Notes: generated by a model from the letters alone, not told the origin. Positions 40,261-52,412 are shown, counted from the stretch's first letter. The stretch: DNA of 64,000 bases from Brachyhypopomus gauderio (GCF_052324685.1 NC_135218.1:12314858-12378857); one strand, 5' to 3'. Numbers and translations are program-made.

Positions 40261-40416
40261 CAGGGTTGCCAACTTTTGAAGATCGCTTAAATGTTTTTTT
40301 ACCCATGTCCCCTCCCGGGCTCAGTACGAACGTAAAATGGACACAAATTAAGTATTATATCGCGATCGGTAAAATGCGTGTGTCTCACGCTCAATGCGTG
40401 AGAGTTGGCAACCCTG
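40261..40416. mobile_element. 156-bp MITE with perfect 14-bp inverted ends
   Basis: Starts CAGGGTTGCCAACT and ends AGTTGGCAACCCTG. The hexamer CGACTG flanks it on both sides (40255-40260 and 40417-40422). No coding capacity; superfamily not certain. Confidence 0.75.
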
Positions 40417-40838
40417 CGACTGTCATTTAACACAATAAAGCAATTAACTTTCAAATGGATGTTAATTTATGCGACTCAATGACCGTAAAATTAACAAGAC
40501 ACAAAATATTAATATATTTTTGTTATCACGTGTATGCTTAAATTGCGAGTAACTGACATCAAATTAAAAAAAAGTTATTTAAATTATTTAAAGTTAATAA
40601 TTTATTGACATTTTTGAAATCCAGGTTTTCTGTAGTTCCTCTAAGTACTAAAATGCTGTATCTGTACTTTACTGGAGTATTATTTTTTTTCTCCTACTTC
40701 CACTTTTACAGTTAGCAGTTTAATACTTTTACTCCGATACATTTTTTACGTGCTATATAGTTACTCACAATTAAGATGTTAGCTGGCGCTGTCACCGGGT
40801 CAAGCAATCAGGCTTATGAGAAAACTGTGCATGCTCCG

Positions 40839-43626
40839 CAGAGCCGGTGTTACACCGAATTCTGCGACCGTCGAATTCTGTGACCGCAGAGGGCGCTATT
40901 TCGCAGTTTCAGTTAGTTTCAGTTCACAGGCACGAGCGCATTACGAATGCTGCGTAAGCTACGCCGACGCGCTTTCTTTTCTCGTTTTGCTGCTGTCCAC
41001 GAGCCAAAATATGAGAGATGCGTGTATTTACATTTTATGTCGTCTGTTAACAAGAATGTTTCATTACAACATTTTTACACGTGACGACAGGAGTAGCCTA
41101 AAGTCAGCCAATACATACGCCTGACAATAGCAAACTTTTCATAAGTTATGTAAGCTGCTGTCATTTGGACCTCATTCCGAATGGTAATTATACACTTCTG
41201 AATAAAATGTTTAAATATAGTGTAAAAATGTTGTAATGAAACATTCTTGTTAACAGACGACATAAAATGTAAATACACGCATCTCATATTTTGGCTCGTG
41301 GACAGCAGCAAAACGAGAAATGAAAGCGCGTCGGCGTAGCTTACGCAGCATTCGTAAAGCGCTCGTGCCTGTGAACTGAAACTAACTGAAACTGCGAAAT
41401 AGCGCCCTCTGCGGTCACAAAATTCGACGGTCGCAGAATTCGGTGTAACACCGGCCCTGACCAATGTGGTGCCCTAGGCGAGATTTTGGTTGGTGCCCCC
41501 TGCATCATCAATCATATTTTACATAACGTAGTGCAGAGAACAACTTTTAAATATAAATAATAAATGTAAAAAATAAAAAACAACAACTACCACCAGTGCA
41601 AATCAGGGCAATTTGCCTACTGCAACATTATTATTTCAAAAGTGCATCTGCAATGAACAGAGGAGCATATGTGTGTTTTTAATATATATTTATTTTAAAA
41701 ACTTGCTGAGCTAAGCTAATAATAGCACCTACTAGGATTGGGCAGTATGATGACAGTGGCGGTTTTCACTAAGATCATACAGAGGGGAAAAGCCACAATG
41801 ACGATTGAGTGTTAGTTGTGAGTCAAGAGAGCTGGTTTAAAAGAAAAACACAACAGCTACAGATTGGCAACATTTTGGATTTGTTTCAAATAAAAATGAG
41901 AGACAATTGGAGCACGCCCCCACGATTCTAATTCGATAATATGATTGGTTGATAAAACTGCCAATCTATAATAAAAGCTCTCAATGTAAAAGACAAGGGT
42001 AGGTGACAGATAAACAGAAGTTCCTGAGGGGAGGGCCTTTCTCTCTTTTACCTAGAAACAACAGTGTGAAATATTCTGATTGGTTGATTTTTTATTTCAG
42101 CACTAAGTTTTTTTTTTTCATCACATGCACGAAAAGTGGATTTGAAAGCCGATTTATAGGGAAAATACAAATTATTGGTGAAGCGTTATTAACATATATT
42201 ACATATAATCAGTGTTGGGAACGTTACTTTAAAAAAGTAATTAGTTATAGTTACTCACTACTTGTTCAAAAAAGTAACTGAGTTAGTAACTGAATTACTC
42301 TATAATAAAAGTAACTCGTTACCAGGGAAAGTAACTATTTGCGTTACAGTTAAAAAAAGGTTATATGCCAATTAATTAAGTTTTTTTTAAGCAGTTTTCA
42401 CAGTCAGTTGAAATGAGTAGATCAGAAAATTGTTTAACTTTTGATATTTATTGCACATCCACAGACCAGTGCAGGATAAAATCCTTTAAAATCCCAAAAT
42501 CTTTGGGGAAAAAAAAGCAAAAGTAAACAGTTACACTATATAAAGTGCATTTACATCTATGAAATTAAATTAAATTCTCTCAACCTGAGACAACTGGTTT
42601 GTTTACAACAGAAGTAAACTTAACAATAAAACCTCTATTCTTAATTAAATAAATCAAATACCCAGTCTGGTAGACATTCGGGAACTTCAAGTATTTTCTT
42701 AAATAATGTTTATATCGCCTTGAAAGTTCTAGTTTTCTTCGGCTTGCACCTGACGCCATTTCGGCCTCTTCTCCGTTTGTGTCGTGTCACTCGCGTGCTT
42801 CGGCGCGCGTGTAAAAACACTGGCTCTGATTGGCTATCATAACGCTGCCTTAGCTAAACGCTTATTGACTTGTTAAGTTAAACAGGTGTTACACCGAGAA
42901 CTGACCTAACGGGATCTGTTAATCCTCACTAGCCTGGGCAGCGGTCCGCTCGCATTAGTATATCAATATATAGTAACGCACCGCTTTTAATGACCAGTAA
43001 CGTAAACGACGTTGTAACGACAGGAAAAGTAATTAATTATATTATCCCGTTACTGACAAAATGACGACGTTACCTAACGCCGTTATTTTTAACGGCGTTA
43101 TTCGCAACACTGCATATAATAGATAAAGCATCATTTTAAAGATCAATTAACCTTCAGAGAAGGCGTTGAAGTCCCTGACGTCAATGGTATAGTGTTAATT
43201 CACCACATATTACCATTATATTACCAGGTTTTTTTTGCCACCTTTCTTCCTCCACTTTTCTCCTTTTACTACCCTGGGCACCAGAGGACTTCTGCCTTTT
43301 TGACGTCTTTTCGAGGAGATGTCACTCACTCTGTGGTGTCTTTTTCCCCACAGAGAAACAGTAACGAGGTGCGCAGAGCGCGCGCGGGAGGGTGGGTTGG
43401 CGCGCGGGTGAGAGGTGTCATGTGTTGTTATTATAAGAATTATTAATTTGACTAATATTATTAAACAATGAAATTATGATTATGTGGACTTTGCTTGTTT
43501 TCACATTTATTAATTATTCATTTGTAAAAAAAAAAAAAAAAAAAAAACGCATGCACGCGAGCGCCCCCCTGGACAGACGGCGCCCCTAGCATTTGCCTAT
43601 GTCGCCTAATGAAAGGGCCGGCCCTG
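40839..43626. mobile_element. composite hAT-type unit carrying a long foldback
   Basis: An exact 8-bp duplication ATGCTCCG flanks the whole 2.79-kb unit (40831-40838 and 43627-43634). It begins CAGAGCCGG and ends CCGGCCCTG. The left part, 40839-41459, is a near-perfect palindrome: arms 40839-41080 and 41220-41459, spacer 139 bp. A third terminal copy (CCGGCCCTG) therefore lies internally at 41451-41459. The right part, 41460-43626, is a different sequence with CCCTAGGCGA and GGCGCCCCTAGC motifs near its ends and a 903-bp hAT nested at 42210-43112. No transposase frame is visible. The outer duplication indicates that the composite was inserted as one piece. Confidence 0.85.
42210..43112. mobile_element. 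903-bp non-autonomous hAT nested in the composite unit
   Basis: Flanked by the exact octamer CATATAAT (42202-42209 and 43113-43120). Ends CAGTGTTGGGAACGTTAC and AACGGCGTTATTCGCAACACTG, a type of repeat common in fish. Inserted after the composite's right part had formed. No transposase frame. Confidence 0.92.
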
Positions 43627-43946
43627 ATGCTCCGGTTGCGTCTCGTTTACTCTGCTGCTGCCTTCACTGAACACTTGAGCTTTGTAATCTAGGTTCACTT
43701 AACGCCGTGACTGCCGCAAGGGTCCGCGCGGCAAAAATGACGCAATCGCGGTGGCTCCGCCCAAGCGCGTTGGCCACGCGCGGTCGTGTCGCGAGGTCGT
43801 GCGAATTTTCATTATTTTCCAGCACCTTCACCTTAATTTACATATTTATACAAACACACATATACTCGAAATTATTCCAAATATTTCGCTTTTTATCTCA
43901 TTAAAGAGATTATACCGTGTTTGGTAACAGCAGAAGAGCAGCATAA

Positions 43947-44873
43947 GTGCTGTATAATAAGCTTGTTGGCGTTTTAATGTACATATATTGGCACCTTCCA
44001 CACCTTCAACATCCTATGTGCTACGAGGTTAAGATGACTATTCACCTGGCCATTGGGGTCATGGTGTTCATCTGGGTGAAGTCCATCCTTTTAGCTCTTA
44101 TCACTATGCTCGGCTGGCCAGCATACGGGAACCAAAGTTCCATCGCGGCCGCCCATTGCTCTCTGCATTGGAGCCATAGTCGTCTCAGGAAAGTGTTTGC
44201 AGTGCTGTTCTTCCTGGTGTGCTTTCTGGTTCCTGCGGTCGTGATCTTCACCGTGTACTGCAACGTCTACAAAGTCGCACGAACCGCCGCCCTCCAGCAC
44301 ACGCCCGTGCCCACCTGGGCCGTCGATCGGGCTAAGTGCCGCTCGGACTCCATCAACAGCCAGACCACCATCATCACCACCACCCGCAGTCTGCCTCAGA
44401 GACTGTCCCCAGAGAGGGTGTTTGGGGGTAGGAAAGCTGCCATCACCCTCGTGGTCATCGTGGGGCAGTTCCTGCTGTGCTGGCTGCCGTACTTCAGTTT
44501 TCACCTGCACATGTCCATCACCGCCCCGCTCCAGAGCCCGGGAGATGTAGAGGAGGCCGTCACCTGGTTGGCGTACTCCTCTTTCGCGGTGAACCCATTC
44601 TTCTACGGCCTGCTCAACAGGCAGATCCGCGAGGAGCTCGTCAACCTGAGAAGGTGCTGTGCTCCCCACCTGCCCGTGGAACTTGGAGCCTCGAGTCATG
44701 AAGGATCCATCCAGGAGAACTTTCTGCAGTTCCTGCAGAGGACGAACAGCGCAGTTGAGACCACCAAGTCCAGCTGTGCGAACTCCAGTCTTAGGAATAC
44801 CTGTGTAAACTCCAGCCCTAAAAATACCTTGGACCATGGGGTTAGAATACCTGGGGAGATACCTGAAGAGTGA
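43947..44873 (+). pseudogene. GPR61-like receptor fragment, TM4 to C-tail only
   Basis: Similarity to the orphan class A receptor GPR61 begins at HPMCYEVKMT (44010), just after the position of the ERY motif at the end of TM3. It includes TM4 (AIGVMVFIWVKSILLALI), TM5 (VFAVLFFLVCFLVPAVVIF), an intracellular loop with SDSINSQTTIITTT, TM6 (FLLCWLPYFSFHLHM), TM7 (NPFFYGLLNRQIREEL) and the tail EGSIQENFLQFLQRTNSA. TM1-TM3 are absent upstream, where the hAT composite ends at 43626. The tail stops at IPGEIPEE, about two dozen residues short of human. The 285 receptor-like codons carry no internal stop, so this is either a young truncated duplicate or the last exon of a split gene. AATAAA lies at 44888-44893. 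Confidence 0.7.
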
Positions 44874-44893
44874 TGGAGACCTATGACAATAAA

Positions 44894-46945
44894 ACCTCTT
44901 GACTCTTGACTTGACATGGCTAAACCTGAGAAATGTGCGAGACATTATATGAATTGTTGGTGGGTGTGGGTGCACACACGTCCATTTCAAATGAAACAAT
45001 TTCATTTTCTATTGATATGACTACTATGTGGCTCATCTTGTAACTTCACAATTACAGTAGTAACTGTAAGCAACATTTAAAGTTCAATATTACTTTTACA
45101 TGTCGTGTTAAAGACAAAACAAATGAACAATGCAACTGTATACCAGAAATCTTATTATGTTTTCATTATTTTCATCCCATACAACTGTGAGTTTTAATCT
45201 AATTGAACTAATTCTAAGCCAACAAGCTGAGTTTCCCTGTGTCTACAAGCAGCCTCTGATGTAGCTTACTAATTCCATCTGCTCGTCTCCATGGAAATGC
45301 TGTTTAGCCACAGCTTTGCATAGCAACAGGGTTCTTTTGAGAGGAGTTCTTGGGTTTCCTTGTAAATTGGATAAAATGCCATGTCCTGCAGTAGCGTTTT
45401 CACCCAAGCAAAGCCATGATAACACATTACCTGTGGATAACCACTTGTTTGTTACTTCACACTGTCTGCATAAAATGAACCACCTTTGAGGTTTCACATT
45501 TTACAGCACCATTTAATACAAAATGATCCAGTTATGTGATTCTATATTACTTATTTATTATGTTAAAATAAGGATTTCAAGTCTTTTCAAGTCTTAAAGC
45601 TCAAGTCCGATTACAAGTCCAAGTCAGTAAAGGTAAAGTCTAAGTCAAGTCGCAAGTCTTCAGTGATGTTGTTAAGTCAAGTCACAAGTCATCAGTTTAG
45701 TGACTCGAGTCGGACTCGAGTCCAAGTCATGTGACTCGAGTCCACACGTCTGGACGATAGAGAAGACGGCAGGAATGAGGCACAAAATTGCGTGATGGCT
45801 TGAGTCTGCTGAATGCTTTTCATGGCAAAGGCCGTTTGCTGCCTGCGGTTATTATGGGTTTTGTAGTTTAATTAACACGTACCAACACCTGTAGCCCCGC
45901 ACAAACACAGACAACACAGAACTGACTTCCGGACGTTCCTATTAAACTACACTTCTCTAAAATTAACTAAGGTAAAATTTGAAGACCTGACTAAATTAAA
46001 TTTAAGACATTGGATGAAAATCTGGCTGTTTTTTAAGTCTTTTAAGGCCTTAAAATTTTGAATTTCAGACATTTTAAGACTTTTTAAGACCCCGCGGGAA
46101 CCCTGATTTATTGTCATTTTTTAAATTTTCATTTAAGTTGGTGATCTTCCTCGCCTTTGTTGTTCTTCAACTTCTCTTCAGTACATCAGCGTAGCGTGTT
46201 CGTTGATGTAGAAGGAAATAATTAGAAACAGACCAATCTACTGCAAATAAAAAGCTTTATTTGTACCAAGATATCTTAGGAGACCCCACACATACAATGC
46301 ATGCTCCCCACCCTAAGAGCAGAGCCATATAGAGAGAGTCGTGACAACGGAAGTTCAAAACACTTGGTGGTCACGTGATTCACAGAGGCTACAGATAGTT
46401 CCAGGAAGTTCAATTTGAGTGCACACAGAGACAGAACTGCGATTTGAGGATTATTGTGAACATATAGCAACCAACTTTAGGCTAATGTTAGAGCACATTG
46501 CTGTTTAATGCTTTGATTGTTTTATAATTGTTATATATTACGTTCATTTATATATTTAGAAGGACAGGAAGGGGTGAGAAATTCAGATTAAATAAATTTT
46601 CTAACATTAACATATGTTTAAATCATGGTGATTTCTGTAATCCCATGGTATTGGGGACCTAAGTAATCTAAATGACTAATGTACATTTTCTGACAGAAGG
46701 AAATTCTTTGACTTCATTGTGCAGAAATATGCTTTAAAAGGGTATTATAACACATTACATTTACATCCAGACAGTATATGATATATATATATATAATTTA
46801 TCAATGTATTTTAATATCTTGTCTTTTTAATACACACTTATTTACAGCAATTAATTCATTAAATAAATTTAATAATCTCAAATATGAATATCGTCAAGAC
46901 GTTTTTCTGTGTGCTTTCCTCCGTGTTGTTTGTGTAGTGTCCACC
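44894..46945. other. intergenic stretch with ends of decayed hAT-type repeats
   Basis: About 45575-45752 is a CAAGTC/GACTCGAGTC-rich repeat ending CCACACGTCTG. About 45955-46105 is an AAGTCTTTTAAG-rich repeat ending CGGGAACCCTG. Both resemble terminal regions of common fish MITEs, but I could not pair them with opposite ends. The rest is AT-rich with no exon that I recognise. Confidence 0.5.
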
Positions 46946-47652
46946 ATGGTTTGCTGTGCTGCATGGGGATGCTCCAATCGATCAGAGAAAGGAGCAAAAA
47001 TGTATGGTTTCCCCACTGATACTGAGAGGAGAAAAAAATGGTTGTCTCAACTAAGCAGGAGCAATCTTACCCTCACTAAATATTACAACAGCAAATATAT
47101 ATGTGAGGTAATCATCAAACACTGCATTTGCACTTTTCACAATAAACACACTATTGGAAAGCTTAATGCCTGATTTATTAAAATACAGAATAGTGAACAA
47201 AAAAAAAATCAAAGACTCCAGACAGACTCTGGTGCAGGGTGAGGGTGCTATCTGGTTGCAGGCTCCATTGAATCCCCTATGGTTCTTTGGCTTAAAGAGA
47301 GAGAGGAGAAAAAGACAGGAGAAAATGATTATTATGAGTATTGATGTGATATGAATTTGAATTTGTTGCACATCCTTGGTTTTTTTTTTATATGTGTAAT
47401 GAGTGTATACATATCCAGTAAGTGTTCTCTAATACTGTGTATTCACCCACTATGGGATATGTATATGAGTAGACAAAACTGAGTTGTCATGTGTGAGGAG
47501 TAAACTCACATCACTCTGCAGGCACATTTTGAGGCAGACCAGTTCATCAAAACCAAACAGGGCAAGACTAGGCTGAGAGCAGATGCTGTTCCCACCATTT
47601 TTGTGCATCGCCCCGCACTCAGAAAGAGGAAGCCCCCTGCACCACTGGACCT
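46946..47652 (+). CDS. THAP-domain protein, N-terminal part
   Basis: THAP zinc fingers are C2CH DNA-binding domains found in host regulators and P-element-like transposases. Two exons, 46946-47107 and 47522-47652, join in phase and give about 97 residues. The domain starts MVCCAAWGCSNRSEKG and includes FPTDTERRKKW. The split C-x2-H is completed across the intron (YICE|AHFEADQF), and the signature AVPTIF follows. A possible donor (GACCT|GTAAAG) at 47652 implies further exons; read through, the frame would stop at once. I find no continuation before the minisatellite at 48.15 kb. The start ATG follows an acceptor-like TTGTGTAG, so a 5' UTR exon is likely. It could be a live THAP gene, a domesticated element or a remnant; the clean domain favours selection. 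Confidence 0.65.
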
Positions 47653-48145
47653 GTAAAGACATTGTTAGAGGTGACACAGGTATAATAAGTATGAACTCCT
47701 AATAATTATATTATTTCTTTAAGTGATAGAATATTTAAAAGTTAAATCACACTAAATAGTATATGTCTTTTATATCCAGCAGTTTCAAAAACTGAGGAAA
47801 TACGTTAATAAAATAAAATAAAAAATAAATAAAATGAAATAAAAAGGAAAATAAAATAAATAAAAGGATAAATAAATAAAATAAAAGGAAATAAAACGTT
47901 AGCTGGTACTCCAAAATGGATATCCTCATTTCACCTCCTCGACCCAACACACTCTACAATCACACTCAAATGTTATATTTAACCAATGCTTAGCTACCCC
48001 GCAAAAACATTGCGTTTAGGTGAAATGGCATTAAGAGAGGAATTTACAATTAATAGGCTGTCAGTCGTTAATGTGAAATCTCGCTAACCGTATTCGCGTT
48101 GTCTTAGCATAGATTTAGTTCCGGCATCCTGGAGAACACTGGGGG
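47653..48145. other. AT-rich spacer with an AAATA-type simple repeat
   Basis: About 47805-47895 is an AAATAAAA-rich low-complexity stretch. No gene recognised. Confidence 0.6.
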
Positions 48146-48149
48146 CGTC

Positions 48150-48500
48150 TACGGGCGGCGGCCACAGGCAGCTGTGTCACCGTCGCCTCTGAGACGGGCG
48201 GCTGCGTTACGGGCGGCTGCGTTACGGGCGGCTACGTGACGGGCGGCTGTGTTATAGACGGCGTCACGGGCACGGTCACGGGCCGCGTCACGGGCACGGT
48301 CACGGGCCGCATCACGGGCCGCGTCACGGGCCGCGTCACGGGCTGCGTCACGGGCCACGTCACGAGCCGTGGCATGGGCCATGTCACGGGCAGCGGCACG
48401 GGCGGCGGCACGGGCGGCGGCACGGGCGGCGGCACGGTCACGGGCGGCGGCACGGTCACGGGCGGCGGCACGGTCACAGGCGGCATCCTGGGCAGCCGGG
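48150..48500. repeat. GC-rich CACGGGCGGCG-type minisatellite
   Basis: Tandem units related to GTCACGGGC and GGCGGCACGG, extremely CpG-rich against the AT-rich flanks. All short open frames here encode simple repeats (Ala-Arg-Asp, Pro-Val-Thr or Thr-Gly, depending on frame and strand), so none is called as a gene. Confidence 0.85.
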
Positions 48501-48938
48501 GCGGCGTCCTGGGGAGCCAGATTCACGGGCGCAGTGTCCTGGGCTGCATCCTGGGGAGCCTGGGTGGTGTCATGGGGAGGCCTTCTTAGCTGAGGAACGG
48601 AAAGGTTTGTACTTTTACCAAATCTATCACGCATATACAGGCTGTGGACATCTGAACTGGGTTGGGAGAAAATTTATGCTTTTTTTCCACTAACCGCTAA
48701 AGGTGAGAATAGTATTGGTCAGAGATTTCAATCGTAATATCCTCAGATGGTTTTAATCCCTCAAACTTAATCACACCAAAAGCTAGACATATTCCCCGTA
48801 AAATTACCTGTCTCCGCCCCTGACGTAAAACAGCATCATGAACACTTTCGTATATGAAAGCCAGTGCCGCTTAGTTCATGATAGTCATTTTGGATAAATC
48901 ATTTACACAATCTATTTTGCAACAACCTGAATTGTAAT

Positions 48939-50064
48939 TATGTTGGCTTACGAAGCAGCCAACATACTGTTCTCCCTATTCTTCTTCTTATTATTATTCT
49001 TCTTCTATTCCAGTTTTTGGCACTTTTCACAGGTCGCAGTTTTTGAGCTAGAACCTTGAAATGTAGCAGGGACATGTCGGACATACGGTGTCCTCAGGAC
49101 AACGCTCCAAAGTTGACTTTTTCCCATTAACTGTATAACTGCACTACCACTCAATTTTAACTAACCCACAACCAATTACCCCTCAACAGTAATTGCCCCA
49201 TAACAGTAATTGCCTCATCACAGGTAAATACCCCCTTAACAAAAAAATCACATCTAAACAAGCTTTTAACATAAATTACACAGTAATCTTAATAGCCATC
49301 AACAACAATAACCCCAACAGGTCAATAACCCCTCAATGTCAACTACCACACAGCCAATTACCCCTCAGCAGTAATTGCCCCAAACAGCTAAATTACCTCT
49401 TAACATCAACAACCCCATTAAACTAATAGCCTTCAACAATATCAAATACATCTGCATTAACTACCCCAATGGCAATAGCCCCTCAACAGTAATTGCTTCA
49501 CCACAGGAAAATACCCCCTCAACAAAATAATCAACATCTAATCAAGCTTTTAACAGGAACTACACAGTAATCTTAATAACCATCAACAACAATAACCCCA
49601 ACAGGTCAATAACCCCTCAATATCAACTACCCCACAGCCAATTACCCCTCAGCAGTAATTGCCCCAAACAGCTAAGCTACCTCTTAACCTCAAAAACCCC
49701 ATTAAACTAATAGCCTTCAACAATATCAAATACATCAGCATTAACTGCCCCAATGGCAATAGCTCCTTAACAGTAATTACCCCACCACAGGTAAATACCC
49801 ACTCAACAAAAAAATCCACATCTAAACAAGCTTTTAACAGGAACTACACAGTAATCTTAATAGCCATCAAAAACAATAACCCCAACAGGTCAATAACCCC
49901 TCAGTATCAACTACCCCACAGCCAATTACCCCTCAGCAGTAATTACCCCAAACACCTAAACCTTAACCGCAACAAAATTTAACAATGATAAATTTAAAAC
50001 AACCTTTAACATTAGGTCATCAACATTCAAAACAGCGTTTTAGCTGCTTTGCAAGCCAACATAG
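48939..50064. mobile_element. TIR element with three 285-bp internal repeats
   Basis: The ends are inverted: TATGTTGGCTTACGAAGCAG at the left and GCTGCTTTGCAAGCCAACAT at the right. The left part has TTCTTATTATTATTCTTCTTC and GTTTTTGGCACTTTTCACAG, a combination I recognise as recurrent in fish genomes. The interior is A/C-rich and built from three copies (from about 49150 to 49970) spaced roughly 285 bp, seen in the repeats of GTCAATAACCCCTCA at about 49320, 49605 and 49889. No transposase is visible. The superfamily is not determined. Confidence 0.68.
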
Positions 50065-50598
50065 GCAAAGTTTGTGAACAAACTTTGTCTATCTAGTTAG
50101 ACCTACTATAAATAGTTAAAATGTAACCATCTCAAAAGAACTTGAACTTACGCTCATCAGTTCTCTCACGGTCCAATTGATTACGTATATCGCATGAAAC
50201 ATTGCTCCGCAATCATCAAAAACGTCGTCTGTCGTTTTAAACAGCGGCCGCTCCTTTTATAGTCACTTGAAGTGTGACGTCACTAGTGTTGTTAGTAATG
50301 CGTTACTTAGTAACCAGAGACCAGAAAAGTGAAGCTGCAGTACAAGTTTTAACCCCGCCCATTTCCATGTAAGTGAACGGGCCGGACGAGAAACTTTGAA
50401 TTTTTATTACACGTAAAATACGGTTTTTGAGCAATAGGCCTTTTTGCATTTTTTCTTTTGGAAAGCTCTCGGCGCAGGGTAAAGTTACTTCCGTTACACA
50501 TTTAAACAATGGCAGAGTCCAATAACAAGAGCATTTGCAGTGCACCAGGGTGTTCAGACTCCCAGAGTCGGGGGTTGTGGAATATTTGAGCATTTGCG

Positions 50599-50873
50599 GT
50601 AGCATCTAGCCCTGATCCGCTAGCATCTAGCCCTGGTCCGCTAGCATCTAGCCCTGGTCCGCTAGCATCTAGCCCTGATCCGCTAGCATCTAGCCCTGAT
50701 CCGCTAGCTTCTAGCCCTGGTCCGCTAGCATCTAGCCCTGGTCCGCTAGCATCTAGCCCTGGTCCGCTAGCATCTAGCCCTGATCCGCTAACATCTAGCC
50801 CTGATCCGCTAGCATCTAGCCCTGGTCCGTTAGCATCTAGCTCTGATCCACTAGTATCTAGCTCATCCAGCTC
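50599..50873. repeat. 21-bp minisatellite, about 13 units
   Basis: Tandem TAGCATCTAGCCCTGRTCCGC with few substitutions. It has no spacers, so it is not a CRISPR array. Confidence 0.95.
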
Positions 50874-52412
50874 TGACCATCACTTTTATTATTAATATCG
50901 ATTATATTGGACACTGAATAAACAACAACACTTAATAACTTGGTGTGTGTCATGAACTTTATTGATACTGATGTAAACCAAACAATCAATAGCTGACGTT
51001 ACTCGGCTTGCTAATCTAGCTAGATATTGTTAACTAAAGCTGTCAGTATCATTCATAATATTATAATATATCATAATAATATAGACTGTTTTACCACTCC
51101 GTAGGATGACTAATGGAACTAGTTATACGTTCAATAAAAGTTAGTTTTTTTACACGAGGCTGAAGTTGGTTCCTTATTCGCCAGTGTCTTATTCGCACTT
51201 TCCGTTCCACCTTAAAAAATAATGCGGTAGTTTCATTATGTCGCCGCGATAGAATGTATTGTACGTTTCTATGGCTGTATCTCCTGATTCTTACATCGTC
51301 TCAGAAATCTGACGAGCAGGTTTGATTTACCACATAAGTGTCTGTATAAATCCAGAAGAAAAAGATTTTTTTACTGTAGAATATTTGTTTGATCACCCTG
51401 TGAACTTGGCATGTCAGGCGATAGAATGTACTGTGCATACAGTGCATTTGTCTTAGTTTCTATGGCTGTATCTCCTGATTCCTACATCGTCTCAGAAATT
51501 TGACAAGCAGGTTTGATTGACCACATAAGTGACTGTATAAATTCGACTAATAGTCGAATCGGGTTTTTTTTTTTATCTAGAGCACCTTAAACGGGATCCC
51601 GTTCTCATTCAGGACTTTTTTCCACTTTAAATAAAAAACCTAAAACACTCAGATAAATGAATAAACATGGTAGGTTGGCTTTATTCAGCTTTTATTTATT
51701 TATTTTTTTATTAAACGTTAGAGAACATTAACAAAAAAAAGTTACTGTCAGTGCGCATATCTAACTGTCAGACAGGCACTGTGCAAAATGTCAAAAATAT
51801 TTTAAATAAAATATGCCTGCCTGAAAATATAAAAAAAATTGCCACACAACAGCAAAAAAATTAGAAGTAAAGGTTTAAGTAACGGGATTTAAAAAGCAAA
51901 CAACAACAAAAAATGTTTATAGGACTACTTGCCGAGACGCGACGAGATGACAGGACATGACCGAAACGACAAACGGCTGAACTGTTTTTTTTTTCAACTC
52001 CGCTCATTTGGATTGTACAACTGCAGGGTGTGATTTATTAATGTGTAGTAAGGAAGATGCCTATTATTAATGCACACACATCATTTAAAAATATTTATTA
52101 ACAGAAATTAGGATGATTTTATTTGACAAAAGGCTATATATAACGAAAAAAAGACATTTCATGTAACAACTAATGCTTAGCAGCATCCTTGGGCACCCAC
52201 ATGCAGTTAGAATGGTACATGAGGTGAGGTGTCCAGTTTGTCCCATGCAGGTTGCATTGGACTGGGTTACTTGTGTCTTTGATATCAGTCCTCTGATTAT
52301 GTAGTGACATTACTATCCAGCATAAAAGAGGGTGCCTAGAAGGTTGGTAAAAGCTGTGGTGTTCAGATGGAATAGAACACCTTGATTTATGTCTAATGCA
52401 CTTTGTTCCTAG
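50874..52412. other. intergenic stretch upstream of sirt4 with a duplicated block
   Basis: A block of about 110 bp containing TCTATGGCTGTATCTCCTGA and AGCAGGTTTGATT occurs twice, at about 51246-51353 and 51419-51545. The rest is AT-rich. CCTAG directly before the sirt4 ATG (52412) looks like a splice acceptor, so a non-coding first exon of sirt4 probably lies here. Confidence 0.55.

Noticed and set aside
48149-48634. 161-aa Ala-Arg-Asp repeat protein and other repetitive frames
   Set aside because: All frames on both strands stay open because of the minisatellite unit. There is no conserved flank or start context.
50599-50873. Possible CRISPR array
   Set aside because: The repeats are contiguous 21-bp units with no spacers, in a vertebrate genome.
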